Assembly: GCA_024529925.1 (NCBI GenBank)
Contig: JAFEUB010000797.1
Coordinates: forward strand, 33,733 to 97,732
DNA length: 64,000 bases
Source: Ophthalmolycus amberensis
Taxonomy: Eukaryota > Chordata > Actinopteri > Perciformes > Zoarcidae
Direction: 5' to 3'
In this document: piece after piece, positions 44,504 to 57,311 of the stretch
Position numbering within the stretch: the stretch's first letter is position 1
Layout: the number at the start of each line of letters is the position of its first letter
The notes under the pieces: model-generated
What the model was told of the DNA's origin: nothing
The model's database searches: none
What the model saw: only the letters and a program-made list of their open reading frames with translations
Program-made: the position numbers and the translations under genes

Positions 44504-46730
44504 CACTCATGTTGACTCCAGGGAAGCGAAGAAGAGTCCGGAAAAATTAGTATATCCAGCACCAACGTGACATTGGCAGGCTTTGTCCAGCAGCCGGAAG
44601 CAAAGAAAGTGCAATGAATGTAAGTCAGGCCCGCTGCGGACAACATGCTGGACTCAGCAGAGCCCTGAAGTCCTGAAGCCCTGAAGCCCTGCCCCAGCTG
44701 CTGCACTGAGCGCTGACTGTTTATTCAAAGTCTATTAATATTTAACATGTTGCCAGTCAAAATTGCACCAAATTCAACAAGGCGCTCCCTTGGGTCGCCA
44801 GAAATACACCAGCCTACAACATACCCACATAGAGACAGGCAAAGATGCCTTGTTATGGTTGGATAAAGTCCTTAGTCATTTGCATATTCATAGATTCTGG
44901 ATTTTTCAATGAGGGAGCAAGAGAAGATGTCACATACAACATATGAGACAACAATTATGACTCCGAGCAGACTGTTTTCATACTGTCTGCCCTAAAACCT
45001 GTTTGAAGAGGATCCTTAACTTAGAATACAAGAGTTAGCACAAGGTAATGTGAGTAATGAAGGGAGGTGGCTGGGGGCACAGATGGTGTCTTGGAAGTCT
45101 GCCAGGAGTTTTTGTACTAAAACAAAGAAGCAGCAGAGCTGAAAAGAGTTTTGAAATGCAGCAATCTAAGCACCGGGCAAAGTTAATAATAAGTCATTTT
45201 TATGTAATTGGGCTGCCAAAGACTTACTTATTGCCCTTTTAAAGTATTTAAAGTAACCCAGTGCTAAAAATGACAAAAGGTCAAACACACAAAAGGTAAA
45301 ATGAATGTTTCTCAGGCCGTGACAACCACTGCAGTGAGAAATTAGCTTTGCTTGGAGTGTAACAACTATTCCACATTAGTCAGTGTTGCTGTGATTCAGG
45401 CGATCAGACCTTAAGAATGACTCAGACAGTCAGATCCCACGCACAGAGTGTCTAACATGTAACACTGATAGATAACAGAACCAAGGAAAAAGAACAGGCA
45501 TAGAGTCACTCCTTTGAAAGGATAAGATTAACTTACAATTACCTACAGTACAGCCTCTATCCATCTATCCATCCATCAATCCCTTTTCTGTCTCTTTTTC
45601 TTTACCCATTGTATAAATCTGCAATTTTAGCAGCAGAAGCCAGAGGATTATGTTCAGATTTGATCATCAGAAAAGCTATTGGGATTCATTGGATCAAATA
45701 GTCTTTTCCGGTTTTCTCTGCACCTCTTACAGCTCCTCAAATCATCTGCACTTGCTTCTCCTCCATTCAACTTCACTCATACTTGTCTCTACTTAGTTTG
45801 TCTCGCCCCTTGTATTGTCTCTCCTGCCCTCTTCTCCTCGGCTTTGCTCGCTCTTTTCTTGCCTCGCTCCCGTCATCAACACTACCCTGTCATTTCCTCC
45901 TCTCCTCTCAGGCTTCTATGACATTCGGCTGAATCTTTATTTAGTCCGAGCACACGGACAGGTTGACACAGAAATAAAGAGATGCAGTCGAGAGAGAACG
46001 TGACAAATAAATTGGCTATCACACAAAACAAGGGACAGGAAATGGAATATTCAGATACACATTCAAAGTAAAAGGAATAAAGTGAACGTTTGTCAATGCA
46101 TTGATCAATTCTTATCCTGTAGATGTGACCAGATTTAAACACACATACATCAGTTTACACTGACTGCACCTGAACACCAACTCTCACCACAACATGCCTC
46201 ACCTTAACACTTGGCCTAAGATAATATTTATCCTAAATAAGCGGAATCTTTTGCATAAAGGAATTACACTGGACCCAATGCGGCTGCGTGCATAGGATCC
46301 AAGGTTACGCTGTGGGCTTCGCCATAGCTACGCCTCCTCAAAAACCTAATTACACGTCAGGACTACAGTGGCTGGGGAGATGGAACACAACAACTACATT
46401 TTTCATTACACTTCTTCACTGATCAGTAGATCAAGTAGACAAACTGGAATAAATGTAACATACCGACACCTTCAGTTGTCTCTGTCCCATTACATGACCC
46501 TCGCCTTGAAGGCCTTGGCGGTACATTGAGAGTCTCGTGGTCCATTCGCCATCCAGAGGAACAAAATACTACTCTTGTTTAAGAAGCGGACATTCAAGTA
46601 TATCTACTGAATATACAAACTGGAGGAGTAGTCATCCATATTTAGAAACGTCAGCAGAAGTATGAGTGGATGGCAATGCTATCAACACAGATGTGCCCTG
46701 TATAAATGTATTTAAAAAAATGTATCTTCC
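44504..46730. other. Non-coding stretch, no gene recognised
   Basis: Just after the retrotransposon there is a small tandem triplet of CCTGAAG(T/C) at 44665-44690. A pyrimidine-rich block spans 45700-45910. Nothing else that I can support. Confidence 0.5.
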
Positions 46731-46734
46731 TATT

Positions 46735-47625
46735 AATATAGGGGAAACGCTGATTTGTATAGAAAAACCAGAGTCTTAATCTCGCTGTTTTTGTGATGAT
46801 GTATGTGTGGTGAGTCCTGTTGAGGTCCACACTGATGTGAACCCAGAGGAACCTGAAGCTGCTGACGTAGTCCCATTGATGGTGATGGGAGTGTGTCCTC
46901 TCTGTTGCAGTCGCAGTCGAGCGTGAACAGAGATTCCATGAGAAGTTTGAGCACGCAGCCCTGAGGGGTGCCGGTGTTGAGAGTCAGGGTGGAGGATGGT
47001 GTGGTGCATATCCACACAACCTGGGGTCTGCCGGTCAGGAAGTTCAGAATCCAGTCACAGAGGGCGGTGTTGAGTCTCAGAAACTGCCCAGTTCACCCGG
47101 TGCTTTGATTATATTTGGGAATGTCCGTATAGTAGATTTCGGTATAATCTTAATAATGCATTTGCCAACGTTGCGAATGACCATGTCTATGTTGTTGTCC
47201 TGAAACAGATACCAATCTACAGTGTACACTCTACAGTGCGTCCTGTTTGTGTTTCTGCCTCAGGTATAGATAGGCAGGCAGAAGCAGAACTGGAACGTGA
47301 TCTGATTTGCTGAAGGGGAGCAACGGAAAGGGGTGTAAACATGGTCGAGCATGTTACCACCACGCAGAGGACGGCTGGTTTGTTTATGATATCTCGGCAG
47401 GACTTTCCTCAGGTTAGTGTTGTTAAAATCTCCAACAATAAAATAAGCCTCCGGCCGTGTGGTCTCTGTCCAGTAGATACTCCACACAAACCGTCCAGTG
47501 CTTGGTTGGTGTGGTGGAAAGTTCAACGCTGTGAGAATGCAGAAATACGGACGCTCTGCAATAAGAAGGTGCTCTCTAGGTAAGCAGAAAAGCCGGAAGA
47601 AGTGATCGCCACATCTGAGCACCGC
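46735..47625 (-). pseudogene. LINE fragment (endonuclease and RT pieces)
   Basis: On the minus strand, 47622-47260 reads FCLPREHLLI, then YFIVGDFNNTNLRKVLPRYH and GGNMLDHVYT, the end of an AP-type endonuclease as found in L2/Rex-like LINEs. Farther on, LNTALCDWILNFLTGRPQVV and TLTLNTGTPQGCVL (about 47085-46930) are reverse transcriptase blocks. Immediately after, INGTT and, in another frame, FRFLGVHISVDLN are from a part of RT that normally lies well downstream. The piece between them, including the catalytic FADD-type block, is missing, as is most of the sequence between endonuclease and RT. The copy is clearly dead. Confidence 0.78.
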
Positions 47626-47639
47626 TGATCATGAAGTAC

Positions 47640-47830
47640 ACCCAACATGCACTCAAGGCATTATTAAGGCAATGAAAAAGTTTAGCATCAAAGTGAGTTT
47701 GCACTAATCTCTTCCCACTTTTTCTGTCCTCTTTCCATCACTATATTTGACATAATCTTCCATCCGTCAGCCATCCGTCAATTTCCATCTCTCTACTGCC
47801 CTCTCTCATCCATTTCAGTCTGCGCTCTTT

Positions 47831-47874
<44 letters not shown>

Positions 47875-49430
47875 CAGTACTGTCATGCAGGAACCGGTTG
47901 GGGATCTACGAAATATCATAGACAACTTTTGCTATTTATAAACAAGACGTCAGTATTTCCTTAAGACATTATCCTGAGTCATTTTTTCCACTGTTTATGA
48001 ATTATGTGACATGTTTTCCTCTTTTGATCCCTGTGTTACTCAGTGTTTAACACATCAGTGTTTCTTTCTCTTTTTACCTCTTCATCTCTTCTCTCGTGTT
48101 GTCTCTTCCAAATCCCCAAGTCTGTTTTTATTGAGAGACAGACCAAGAAAGAAAGATTGTTTCCGATCTTTTGAATTAGAAAAAGATGAAAAGCATGTCG
48201 GGGAAACTGTGATTCTAGGTGTCTCTTTGTGTGACAAATCACTCTGACGCTAGTCTGTCAGCTGTCAATCGCCCGTCACAACTCATCGTCAGTTGCTATA
48301 GCAACCTTGGTCCACTGTAGGGGAAAAAAACTGATTACAAATTCAAAGTCAGGCCAGGTGCTCTGCTGCAATTGGCCATAGGGCTAAAAAAATATGCAAA
48401 GCATGCTGACTCATTGGTTGATATGAGACTTAGTTCAGCTTTTGGGAAACTGTACTGCTTACCTACAGAGAGACAAACTTATGGAAGCCTTTTCATGTCT
48501 CTGTGAACAGTTTCAAGCTATGCCCAGCGGTGAGATTACTTAGCTCAATTCATGGGAGTCAAGATAAAGTCTGCTTCAAGGTAAATATATTTTCTTTAGC
48601 ACGGAAGGCTTTTCACAAATACAGGCAAAATACAGTTTAAAAAAAAGACTGGTATAAGCAGGGTTTTTTCTGTATTTGTTGCTGTGTGCCCACGGACACC
48701 TGCAGTTAATGAGATACGGTATTTGATATATACATGTGCAGTGATGTATGTGTTCTGGATGTAACTGGTTTAATTGAGCACACATACGATCAGGATAGTG
48801 ATGACTGAAAACCTAATAAATTAACAGAGAGAAAACACCAACTTCAACACCTACTCACACACGCATGTGTGGACACACACACACACACACACTAGCATAT
48901 ACTGCATACTTGAATGTTCCAATCATCCACAATACTGGCAACCCACATGAGCAAATTTGACATTTAAAAACACCCACAATACTGTCCTCCATGGCCCCAA
49001 ACATTCATAAATATGACAATAACTAAATATTAAACCTTTATTAAAAACTTGAAAGTCAGAAAACAGTAGAAAATCTGTAGAAAATAGTTTGTTCACAAAC
49101 GCTTGTTTGTGCACCCTGTTGAGGAGGTTAAAGCAAGATCACTTGTGAGCATCATGCCAGACTGATGAGAATTGGCTCAATGTGGGGAAAAAAAACTCCT
49201 AAAAGCTGCTTTAAATAGAAGCTTTGTTGAAGTTACCAATAATATCATATATGAAGCCTATTCTGAGATGTTGAGAGAACATTGTCCTGCTGTTTAGTAC
49301 CTCTGTTTCAGTGACATTTAGCCCCACACCCTGATGTGAACCTGAGATGTTAGAGTTACACACCTCTAAACAATACTGGGCAAATTACTTGAAACATGTC
49401 ATCCATTATTATTACATACAACTCAATGTT
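47640..49430. other. Non-coding stretch with CA tracts
   Basis: CA tracts at 47832-47872 and 48870-48891; otherwise nothing recognised. Confidence 0.5.
47832..47872. repeat. (CA)n microsatellite
   Basis: About 20 uninterrupted CA units. Confidence 0.95.
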
Positions 49431-49439
49431 ACGCACCTC

Positions 49440-49516
49440 CCGTCATGTCAAATTCCTTGTATGTTCAACATACAATGGCAATAAACGGTTCTGATTCTGA
49501 TTCTGATTCTAATTCA
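49440..49516 (+). mobile_element. LINE 3' end with (TGATTC)n tail
   Basis: AAATTCCTTGTATGTTCAAC, then CAATGGCAATAAACGGT, followed by (CTGATT)3-4. This is the usual 3' end of a fish LINE (L2/Rex-like) with a hexamer tail. The 5' limit is uncertain. Confidence 0.6.
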
Positions 49517-49519
49517 ACA

Positions 49520-50937
49520 CACATAATCACCTCGGTCATATGAAAGACATTTTGACATGTCAGTGATAAACGCATGGGTGTAAATATTAACATCAATGAT
49601 GGCCGGTTCCATTAAGCTGCTGTGCATGACGTATCACTGTCACACTATCGTGACTTACTGGTACACTTGAAAAAGGTCTATGACTTCACTAATTTGGCAA
49701 TAAATTCATCTTAATTCAATTCAGTTTTTTACGGATCTCACGGCGTGTTCCCAAGGACCTTTCACAACTCTCTCAAACTGTACCAACTGGTCAACAGTTA
49801 AGCATTGTTGCTGGTAACAGATTTAATGAAAACTAAATAATAAAGATATTTAATGATTATTGTAATTCAATTATGACGTATAAACCCATAAATTAGTATA
49901 AAACAATGATGGTACTTAGCTTACGCCATAAGCCACCATTAGTTTAGCAAACAGAATTTAACAGAAGATTCAATTTTGGACGTCATTCCAATTTTGGAAA
50001 TATACAGAAAACTATTTGATATTAAGCAATTCAATTTTAATCTCAGGGTTGGTACGGAGTTCTTCTCAAGGTGTACAGGGACCTAATTTATATACACACA
50101 AATCAAATGATCAAATTCTTCAAAAATAAAAAAAATATTTGACCAACGACATAACTAAACTACTAAACAGAAAATAAAGGAATACACAATAAAATAAACA
50201 AAATAAGTGAATGAATAAATATGATGAAAAGAACCAAGAATAACAATGAACCACACCGAAACGAAAAGGATTGCATGTGACCAGGTAGTATCAGTGACTC
50301 ATGTCATGAGTTGATGTCTATCAATTAAATCCGTCGTCGATGTTTATACCTTAAATTTGGCTCCAAACATTTGGCACCGTTCAGCAGAGAGAGTTTGAGA
50401 AGCACCGAGAAAGATCGTGGCAGAGAGAGAAGTCCTCTCGTTGAAGTCCTCTTCTTGAGAAAGGGTGCAAAACCACTCCCATCTTAACAACTATCTTGAA
50501 TATTTAATTGAACCTTATTTTACCGAATTAATAGTAGTTACTTAGTTATTTTAATTCTTCCATATTTTAAATGTGTGCTATCTGAGCTGCAAAAAGGTAC
50601 TAAACACTTGATATAAATGACTGAATAAAACCTGATCAATAAAGACAGACTGAATTAAACAATTACACAACATAGAGAAACATTGTTATCATGACAGACA
50701 GACCTATGTAGTTATACCCACATCATTTCACTAGAAATCAGTGTCCTGTGTGAGAGACGAGACAAGGGGGGAAGAACAGAACATTCCTCCGCCCCCATCT
50801 GTGGTTCTGTGCTGTGGTTGAGATAAGACTTGCAGTAATCGACATCCAGTTTATATGGCAGGAAACTAAAAATAATTGTAAACAGAGTTGGCTGTCATGA
50901 ATTTAACTATAACTTAACTATATTTTATAAACTCAAT

Positions 50938-50973
<36 letters not shown>

Positions 50974-51570
50974 CCGGAATTACTAAGACTATGATTAGCA
51001 TATAAAGTAACAGTCTCTTTAAGTTGTTTATTACAATTGGATGTGTCCTCTATCTCCTCTGGAATGTGGCTGAAACAAAGCGCAGAGATGGGGTCATGAA
51101 TCAAAGTGTCAAGCGTGACCCCAAGGTCCTTATCTTGAGTTTGTCAAGGCACATGGTAAATTGTGAGTCTGACCACTTAGTGGCTTATGGGTTGTGAGAC
51201 CAGTTCCTGAAAGGAGTTTATTAGCTCAGATTGTGTCATAGACATTTCCGTTTATAACGTCTCGGTGGATGTCCACTACAACAGCATCAGTTACATTGCT
51301 TGATGTATAACTGCTGATTACTCTCTCTGTTGAAAGTGCTCAATCATTGACCATCAGCAGCTAGCCCCAGTGGCTAACTGCCTGCTAAATTAACGATTAA
51401 GTATGATTTTCCCAGCAGACTGTTCACACTGTAGTATGCTCAAGCGACGGCAGGCTGGCCTCAAGCCACCCCGCTGGTGGCTCTGTCACATCTACGGAAA
51501 CTGACCACTGGAAATATAAACCGTTACTTTCCCGCCTGAAAACATATTAAAAATGACTAAAGTGATCTAT
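49520..51570. other. A+T-rich non-coding stretch
   Basis: Very A+T-rich between 49800 and 50700, with a (TA)n tract at 50937-50970. No coding signal. It may be an old element without a coding part, but I recognise no ends. Confidence 0.45.
50937..50970. repeat. (TA)n microsatellite
   Basis: About 16 TA units. Confidence 0.95.
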
Positions 51571-51576
51571 ATTAAG

Positions 51577-52223
51577 TGTCAGGATCCAGGATCCCTGTCT
51601 GACCCGTTGTGTGTTTCCCCTGATCTCCTCTCCTCAGGTGTCCTGTCATTCCCCCGTTTGTTATTGTGTGACATGTGCTCTGTGTTTGTCCTCTGCCTCC
51701 AGACACCTCCCATGGCCACACCCTTGATTGTGCACAGCTGAGGACACTCCAGCCGATCACCTCCTGCAGCCTGACACACCAGACTCAGGGCCCACTAATG
51801 ATTCCCCTTTCACTATATAAACTCTGGTCCTGCACTCTGGGGTTGTCAGGTCGTACTGTCTTTCACCCGCTTCAACTCCTTATCGTGTTCTGCCTCGTCA
51901 GTCCGTCCGGTTACCAGTCTGGTCACGTAAGTCTGAACACCGATTCAGTGAAGATCGTTACCTGTTTGTTTTCTGTTCTTTCAGTTTTGAGTGCGGTCGA
52001 GTTTCCCTCCCGACTCCGGAGGCTACCTGTCCCGGCCTCGGTTGAGCTTCCCTCCCGACTCCGGTGGAGATTATCGGAGTGACTTTAGTTTGTTGGACAG
52101 TTAGTCTTTGTTTTTTGTTTGTTCATTCTGTGAATCATCCTGAACAAGTTAAATAAAGTCTTGGCTGGAGTAAACCTGCTGTGTGCTTGCGTTTGGGTCC
52201 ACTAACTACACTACCACATAACA
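51577..52223 (+). mobile_element. Solo LTR, family A, copy 2
   Basis: The 647-bp relative of the LTR at 31236. It begins TGTCAGGATCC and ends CCACATAACA, flanked by TTAAG at 51572-51576 and 52224-52228. TATA box CTATATAAAC is at about 51813 and AATAAA at 52152-52157. It differs from copy 1 by a duplicated TTCCCTCCCGACTCCGG segment (about 52005-52065), a longer GTCCGTCCGGTTACCAGTC segment and a small deletion near 51613. No internal sequence follows. Confidence 0.8.
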
Positions 52224-52229
52224 TTAAGA

Positions 52230-55200
52230 GCTTTTAGCCTGGCTCATAAGACTGACAGTTGGTCTCAAGGCACCCAGACACAATGCATTGTGCATTGAGT
52301 ATGTACAGTAAGTTCACATCTTATACTCAGAAGGTTTTGATAGTGAAGTAAACATCCACCATTTCTTGCTTGTTTCCCCCTCTCCTTCTTCCATCCCAAT
52401 GGCCCTACCACACTGTGTGCCAGCAGTTGCTTATGTGCTGATACTAGTAGAGAAATGATGGAGGGATGGAGACAAAAACTGAGCAAGTGAATGACCGATG
52501 GATTACAAAAGAGATAAGGAGGCATCGACAAGTGGTCGAAATATTGCATCAGCAAAACTGAAAAATAAAGAGAGCTTAACAGGAGTCATGAAAAGATGAA
52601 TGGAAGGACACAAACACTGTTCCATCCTTTCATATATTTTAAGTCTAGTTCTTTGACAGCAACATTTGAATTACACCAAGAACTCTTTCCCTTTTATAAA
52701 TGAGATACAGGGGGGGGTGACCACAAATATTCTGCCTATAAAGTTTTGAAAGAATAAAAAACCCTCTAAAAATTGACCATGATGAAACAAGGTTTCCTTA
52801 GTCTACATTTTCACGTTTGAAGAGTCCAAAAATTGTTCGTCATTTTTAGATGAAGTGGTACTTTTGGTCGACCATTTGGCTGAAAGTTTTTAAAGTGTGA
52901 AGCATGAAAATAACTTATTTCCTGATGTATAAATAAAACGGAAAAGCTGGAAAAGTGGAGAGCATCATTTGGTTTTTGCCTCTGATATCAAAGCGCTTTC
53001 CTCTCTGTACTTTGATGTATCTGTAGGAAAAAAAAAGGATTCTGTTGGAGGCATTTCAAACTCTGGCTTTTTACCATCCCGCCTTTCCACCTTGATGTGT
53101 TTGAAACAAACATTATTTTTTTGGTATTTTCAGGAAGTGTAGATTCCATATTACAGCTCAACAAACACCCAAAGGGAGCAGAAACAACATGATGATTTTC
53201 TGGATAAATGCCAGTTCAGATGTTCTACGAATGACAGCCAGCCATTCAGCCAGCCGGTTAGTCAGTAAGTCAACCAGTGTGGAAAGGAGTGCCAGGGGCC
53301 TCGTGCCTAAATGCCTGTGCACATTACATCCTATGATGTATGCTGTTTTGAAATGCAAAATATAAATCAACCGCTATGCCTAAGGGATAGAGCTAAATGA
53401 GAGAGCATAAGAAATGGCTGTCACAATTTACATGTATCGGAGTTGATAATTTAGCACTGTCTCCGAGTGGAAATAGGAATGTGTAATGTGATAATCTATT
53501 TATAACTGTAGGAAAGTCATCGTTTTGGTTTACTTCAGTACAGGTAAATCAGATCGCACGTTACAGAACAGCAAAACTACGTTATCATGAGGATGACGAT
53601 GGTGATCGGGATGATCGTAAAACACGCTTTCTTGTTGGAAATTTATCTAAATGTTTTATTTTGATTCCATTCAAACAATGGATTTATTTGCATTTTCATT
53701 CCTCTTGATCACTGTTCATGAAATGTAGAAAAGACAAATGCAAGATCAGTGTGTGCATGTTTAAGTCCAAACAAGGAAGACTTCACACATTTTGAACTAT
53801 AACAACAGCTGTGGCATTAATTAAAGATGAATGTGATGACATCCTAGTAAAAGTAGCACTGTCAAAAAATGTAACATCTAACAAAGTGAAGAGCAGCATT
53901 GAAACATTTAGGAGTCATACATATTGAGGTAGATTTTATGAAAGTAGGTTCATGATTGTAATGAAGGAATAGGGCGCATTAAGTTTAGATAACTAAAAAA
54001 AAAAGATTGAAAATTAGAGAAAAATCAACAATTCCAATATTTGGATAAAACAAACAAAAATAATTAAAGCACAGACATGAATCGTACCACAACGATTGTT
54101 TTCCCTGCAGCTCCTTTCCTTATCACACATCTGTGGGAGGCATATTTTGGTGTCAGAGACATCTTTCTGTACATTAGCTGTCAATCACTTGTGTGTAAGC
54201 CAGCTGCACCTGTACCTTCCAACAGCAGCTACCACAGTTGGGCAATTAAAAATACAGCAGTAACTGACAGACAAATAGAAAAGACCCTACCAGACACTCC
54301 AAAGGCCCACTAAAACGTATCTTTTATATAATGCAGGGTTTTGGTTTGTTTATGCTGTGTTCATTTCTCTCTGTGTGATCCAATATTGTAGCTCTGGTGG
54401 ATTAGTGACAAGAAGAACACTTCATTGCAGGTTCTGTTTCCAGAGTCAAAGAATGCAGGAACAACTTTTGGGTGGATGAAATACAGTTAAAGGAGAAACT
54501 TAAATTGCAATACAGAGGATTCAGCATTATTATAGCAGCAAACAACTATTTGCTATGTAAAAATACAGTAGAGTAATGTCTACCTGAGCAGAGAATTAAG
54601 TCCCTCTCCTCTCTGTGTGTTGTAATCTGAGCTTCTCTCTGCTTTCTTGAAATAGCCGGGCCGTCAGCACATGCTTTGTTCAAAGCATGTTCATGCATGT
54701 GAGCGTGCACCACTGGCATCACTGGCACAGTCATTGTTCTGCACTCTACTCATGCACTGTCTACTGCTGACAAAGCAGTCACGACCGACGGCGTTGTCCC
54801 GCTTTGGCTCCCCGTCAGGTAAACACAGTTAGCTCGGTCAGTAGTTTGCACTGTTGGCACTGTTAGCTACGAGCCACAGCTCAGCCGTCACCTTGTTAGG
54901 AGGCAATAGGAATGCTTAATTCTGAATGCATAATTCTGAGTGTGCTTCGATGAACAAATGCGTGAAACTTTCAACCAGACGGGGCAGTGAATCACAGCGT
55001 TTTCATCTGGAATAACTCTTTAAACTTATCTGATTTGATTTACTGGCATATATAAAGAGGATTGTGTCTTTACAGCTGTAACATACAATTGTGTGGCTAT
55101 GAATGGCACGGTGAGGCGCTTTTGTTTTAGCTCATTATTGTTTCTCTGGAAGTTTGTCACCTCCAGATCATTTACTGCAGCAAATAGCAGCAGAATAGCA

Positions 55201-56165
55201 TATGGGTACAAGAAAACCACACTTCGATGTGAATGACACCACAGTGGGTGGCCAATGCTCATGGTGAACTATTCATGAGTGTTTATGTCATTTAGATTGC
55301 CTTATCCAGTAGTGCTATGTTTTGAATTGTCATGTTGATTTTTGTTGATGCTTTTGTTGTTTTGCGTGTTCTGCTTGGGGTGAGATCTGTTTTGGGAACC
55401 TCTGGAGTTGTGTTCTTTTTATTCTTTACTTTTCTTCTTGTTGTCACTGTGTCTTATAACCCTGTTTTTTTCTAGCACGTAGCTTGAATGTTCTATCATT
55501 GTGCAAAACAAACTAATGTAGAAAGTCAGATAATTCACTGAAGTGAAACTTTTGTGACACGGCTGGATTCACGGTAAATTCAACTTTAACTGCAAATGTC
55601 TGACGAAATGTGACTAGATTTCAATTTGGCAGCTAATTACAGACGGGATCATTTAGGACGTGTGTGTATGCGCGTCTGTCTGGCCACTGGCACACATTTT
55701 CTCACTTTTTCCCTCTCGTCATCATATGGTGTGACTCTGCTGTACTCCACCTCTGTAACTTTCTATTTCTATTGCCTCATCTCTCCTTCTGTGTATTCCC
55801 TCACACCCCCCCCCCCCCCCCCCCCCGCTGTGTCTCATCAGTAACAGGTGTTCGGTGAGGCAGGAGGCCTGCGAATATAAATGTTCTCATCAGTCCAACA
55901 GTCCAGCCCAACAGCTGAACTCAGCATCAGTCCACAGCCTGCTCCAGCTATCATACCTCCTCCTGGTCACTTTCATTCTTGACAACAATACACATTCATT
56001 TTTTCTGCTGACAAAATACTTCCTGCTACCTTGGAATCTGGGGTATAGAGTTTGTGAATCCTAAAGAGAAAACCAAAGCGTCATTAAGTTCAAACTGTTT
56101 TTGGTTAGGTTTTGGATTTTTGACTTCACACATTTTGGCAGTGTTAAAAGACTTTGACCGGATAT
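52230..56165. other. Non-coding stretch, no gene recognised
   Basis: Unique-looking sequence with a poly(C) run at 55806-55826. No exon, RNA gene or element end that I can support. Confidence 0.5.
55806..55826. repeat. (C)21 tract
   Basis: Uninterrupted run of about 21 C; gives the Pro-rich frames. Confidence 0.95.
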
Positions 56166-56171
56166 ATATAA

Positions 56172-56374
56172 CTGCTGGTCGTCCTTTAACCACAAGGTTG
56201 GTGGTTCAATCCCCGGCTCCTGCTATCAGCATGTCGAAGTGTCCCTGAGCGAGACACTGAACACACAGCAGCCTACTGCTCCTAAATGCTTGGGATGGCT
56301 GAAATTCAGAGGTCAAATTTCATGAATGTACCTGTATGTATATTATGACTCAAATAAAGTTTAAGTTAAAGTTA
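56172..56374 (+). mobile_element. tRNA-derived SINE
   Basis: The segment has a tRNA-like head with a B box (GGTTCAATCCC, 56203-56213). It is followed by the SINE body words TGTCGAAGTGTCCCTGAGCG and AGACACTGAACAC, characteristic of a widespread fish SINE, and a tail around AATAAAGTTTAAGTTAAAG. The A box is degenerate. It is not a real tRNA gene, since no cloverleaf or terminator follows the B box. The 5' limit is approximate. Confidence 0.75.
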
Positions 56375-56589
56375 GTATTTGCTTCTTTTCTCTGTTTCTA
56401 TATCTCATTGTAAATTCAATATTTTGGGGTTTTTTTAACTGTTGGTCTAACATAAGAAATCTGAAGACACATTGGGCCATTTTTAACTCTTCTCTGACAG
56501 ACTAGTTTATGGACTGTAGAATTAATTTATGATTGGAAACATAATGGACAGATTTTTCAATAACAATAAGTGTTAGCTGCAGCCCCATA

Positions 56590-56968
56590 AAACATTACAG
56601 GGCTTGCACCAAATATAAACAGCTTACTGCCCCAGCGACAATGGAAGCTGCATATTCAGCCATATTCTGGCAAAAAAAAGTGAATGTCTGGATCATACTG
56701 AGCATTCAGACAAGCAGTAAAGAAAAGGATTGCTACATGAGTAGTTTGGAAAGCTTTTATGGACATTTTGATCCTTTTTTCCTGCTTCCAAACGGTTTGG
56801 AATTTATTGTAACTACTGTGACTCCATGCTGATTGCAGCTGCCATCCTCTAAGAAGGAGCAAGCTACAGATTTTTTAAAAGTCACCTTTTAAACGTACCA
56901 GAGGAGGAGAGTCTGTATAATTAGTACAATCAAAACATATAGTGTTCAGTGGAATGTTCCTTTAAGCC
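56590..56968. repeat. Possible dispersed teleost repeat
   Basis: AGCTGCAGCCCCATAAAAC at the left and GTTCAGTGGAATGTTCCTTTAAG at the right resemble the edges of a common dispersed fish repeat. A similar word occurs inverted at about 22285 (CTTAAAGCTACTATAAGGAAC). Weak, from memory of wording. Confidence 0.3.
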
Positions 56969-57273
56969 CACACTGCAGTTGTAACTGGTGTTAACTACTG
57001 TGTGGCTTCAGCGCTCAGTTGGACAGACAGTTGAAAAACATGCATAAACAACAGGATGAGAATAAAAAATTCAAAATGATTATCCGGTAGAGATCATGCA
57101 TATTCTTTTTTTTCAACTCTTATCATAATGTCAAAAGTGCACTCAACTTTCTGATGTGTTGGTGACAAGTCGAAGCAGCTTAGAGAATTATCAAGAATAC
57201 AATAAGACACAGACAGACGGACAGAACTACCAACCGCAGAGGGACTTAGTTCTACCAGCTTTAGCATCCTCTG

Positions 57274-57275
<2 letters not shown>

Positions 57276-57307
<32 letters not shown>
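57276..57307. repeat. (GT)n microsatellite
   Basis: About 15 GT units, one C interruption at the start. Confidence 0.95.

Positions 57308-57311
<4 letters not shown>

Noticed and set aside
31236..52223. One giant LTR element bounded by the two family A LTRs
   Set aside because: The target duplications differ (AAACA versus TTAAG), each LTR is flanked by its own duplication on both sides, and neither is followed by a primer site and gag.
56172..56250. tRNA gene
   Set aside because: A B box is present, but the sequence continues into a SINE body and cannot fold as a full tRNA.
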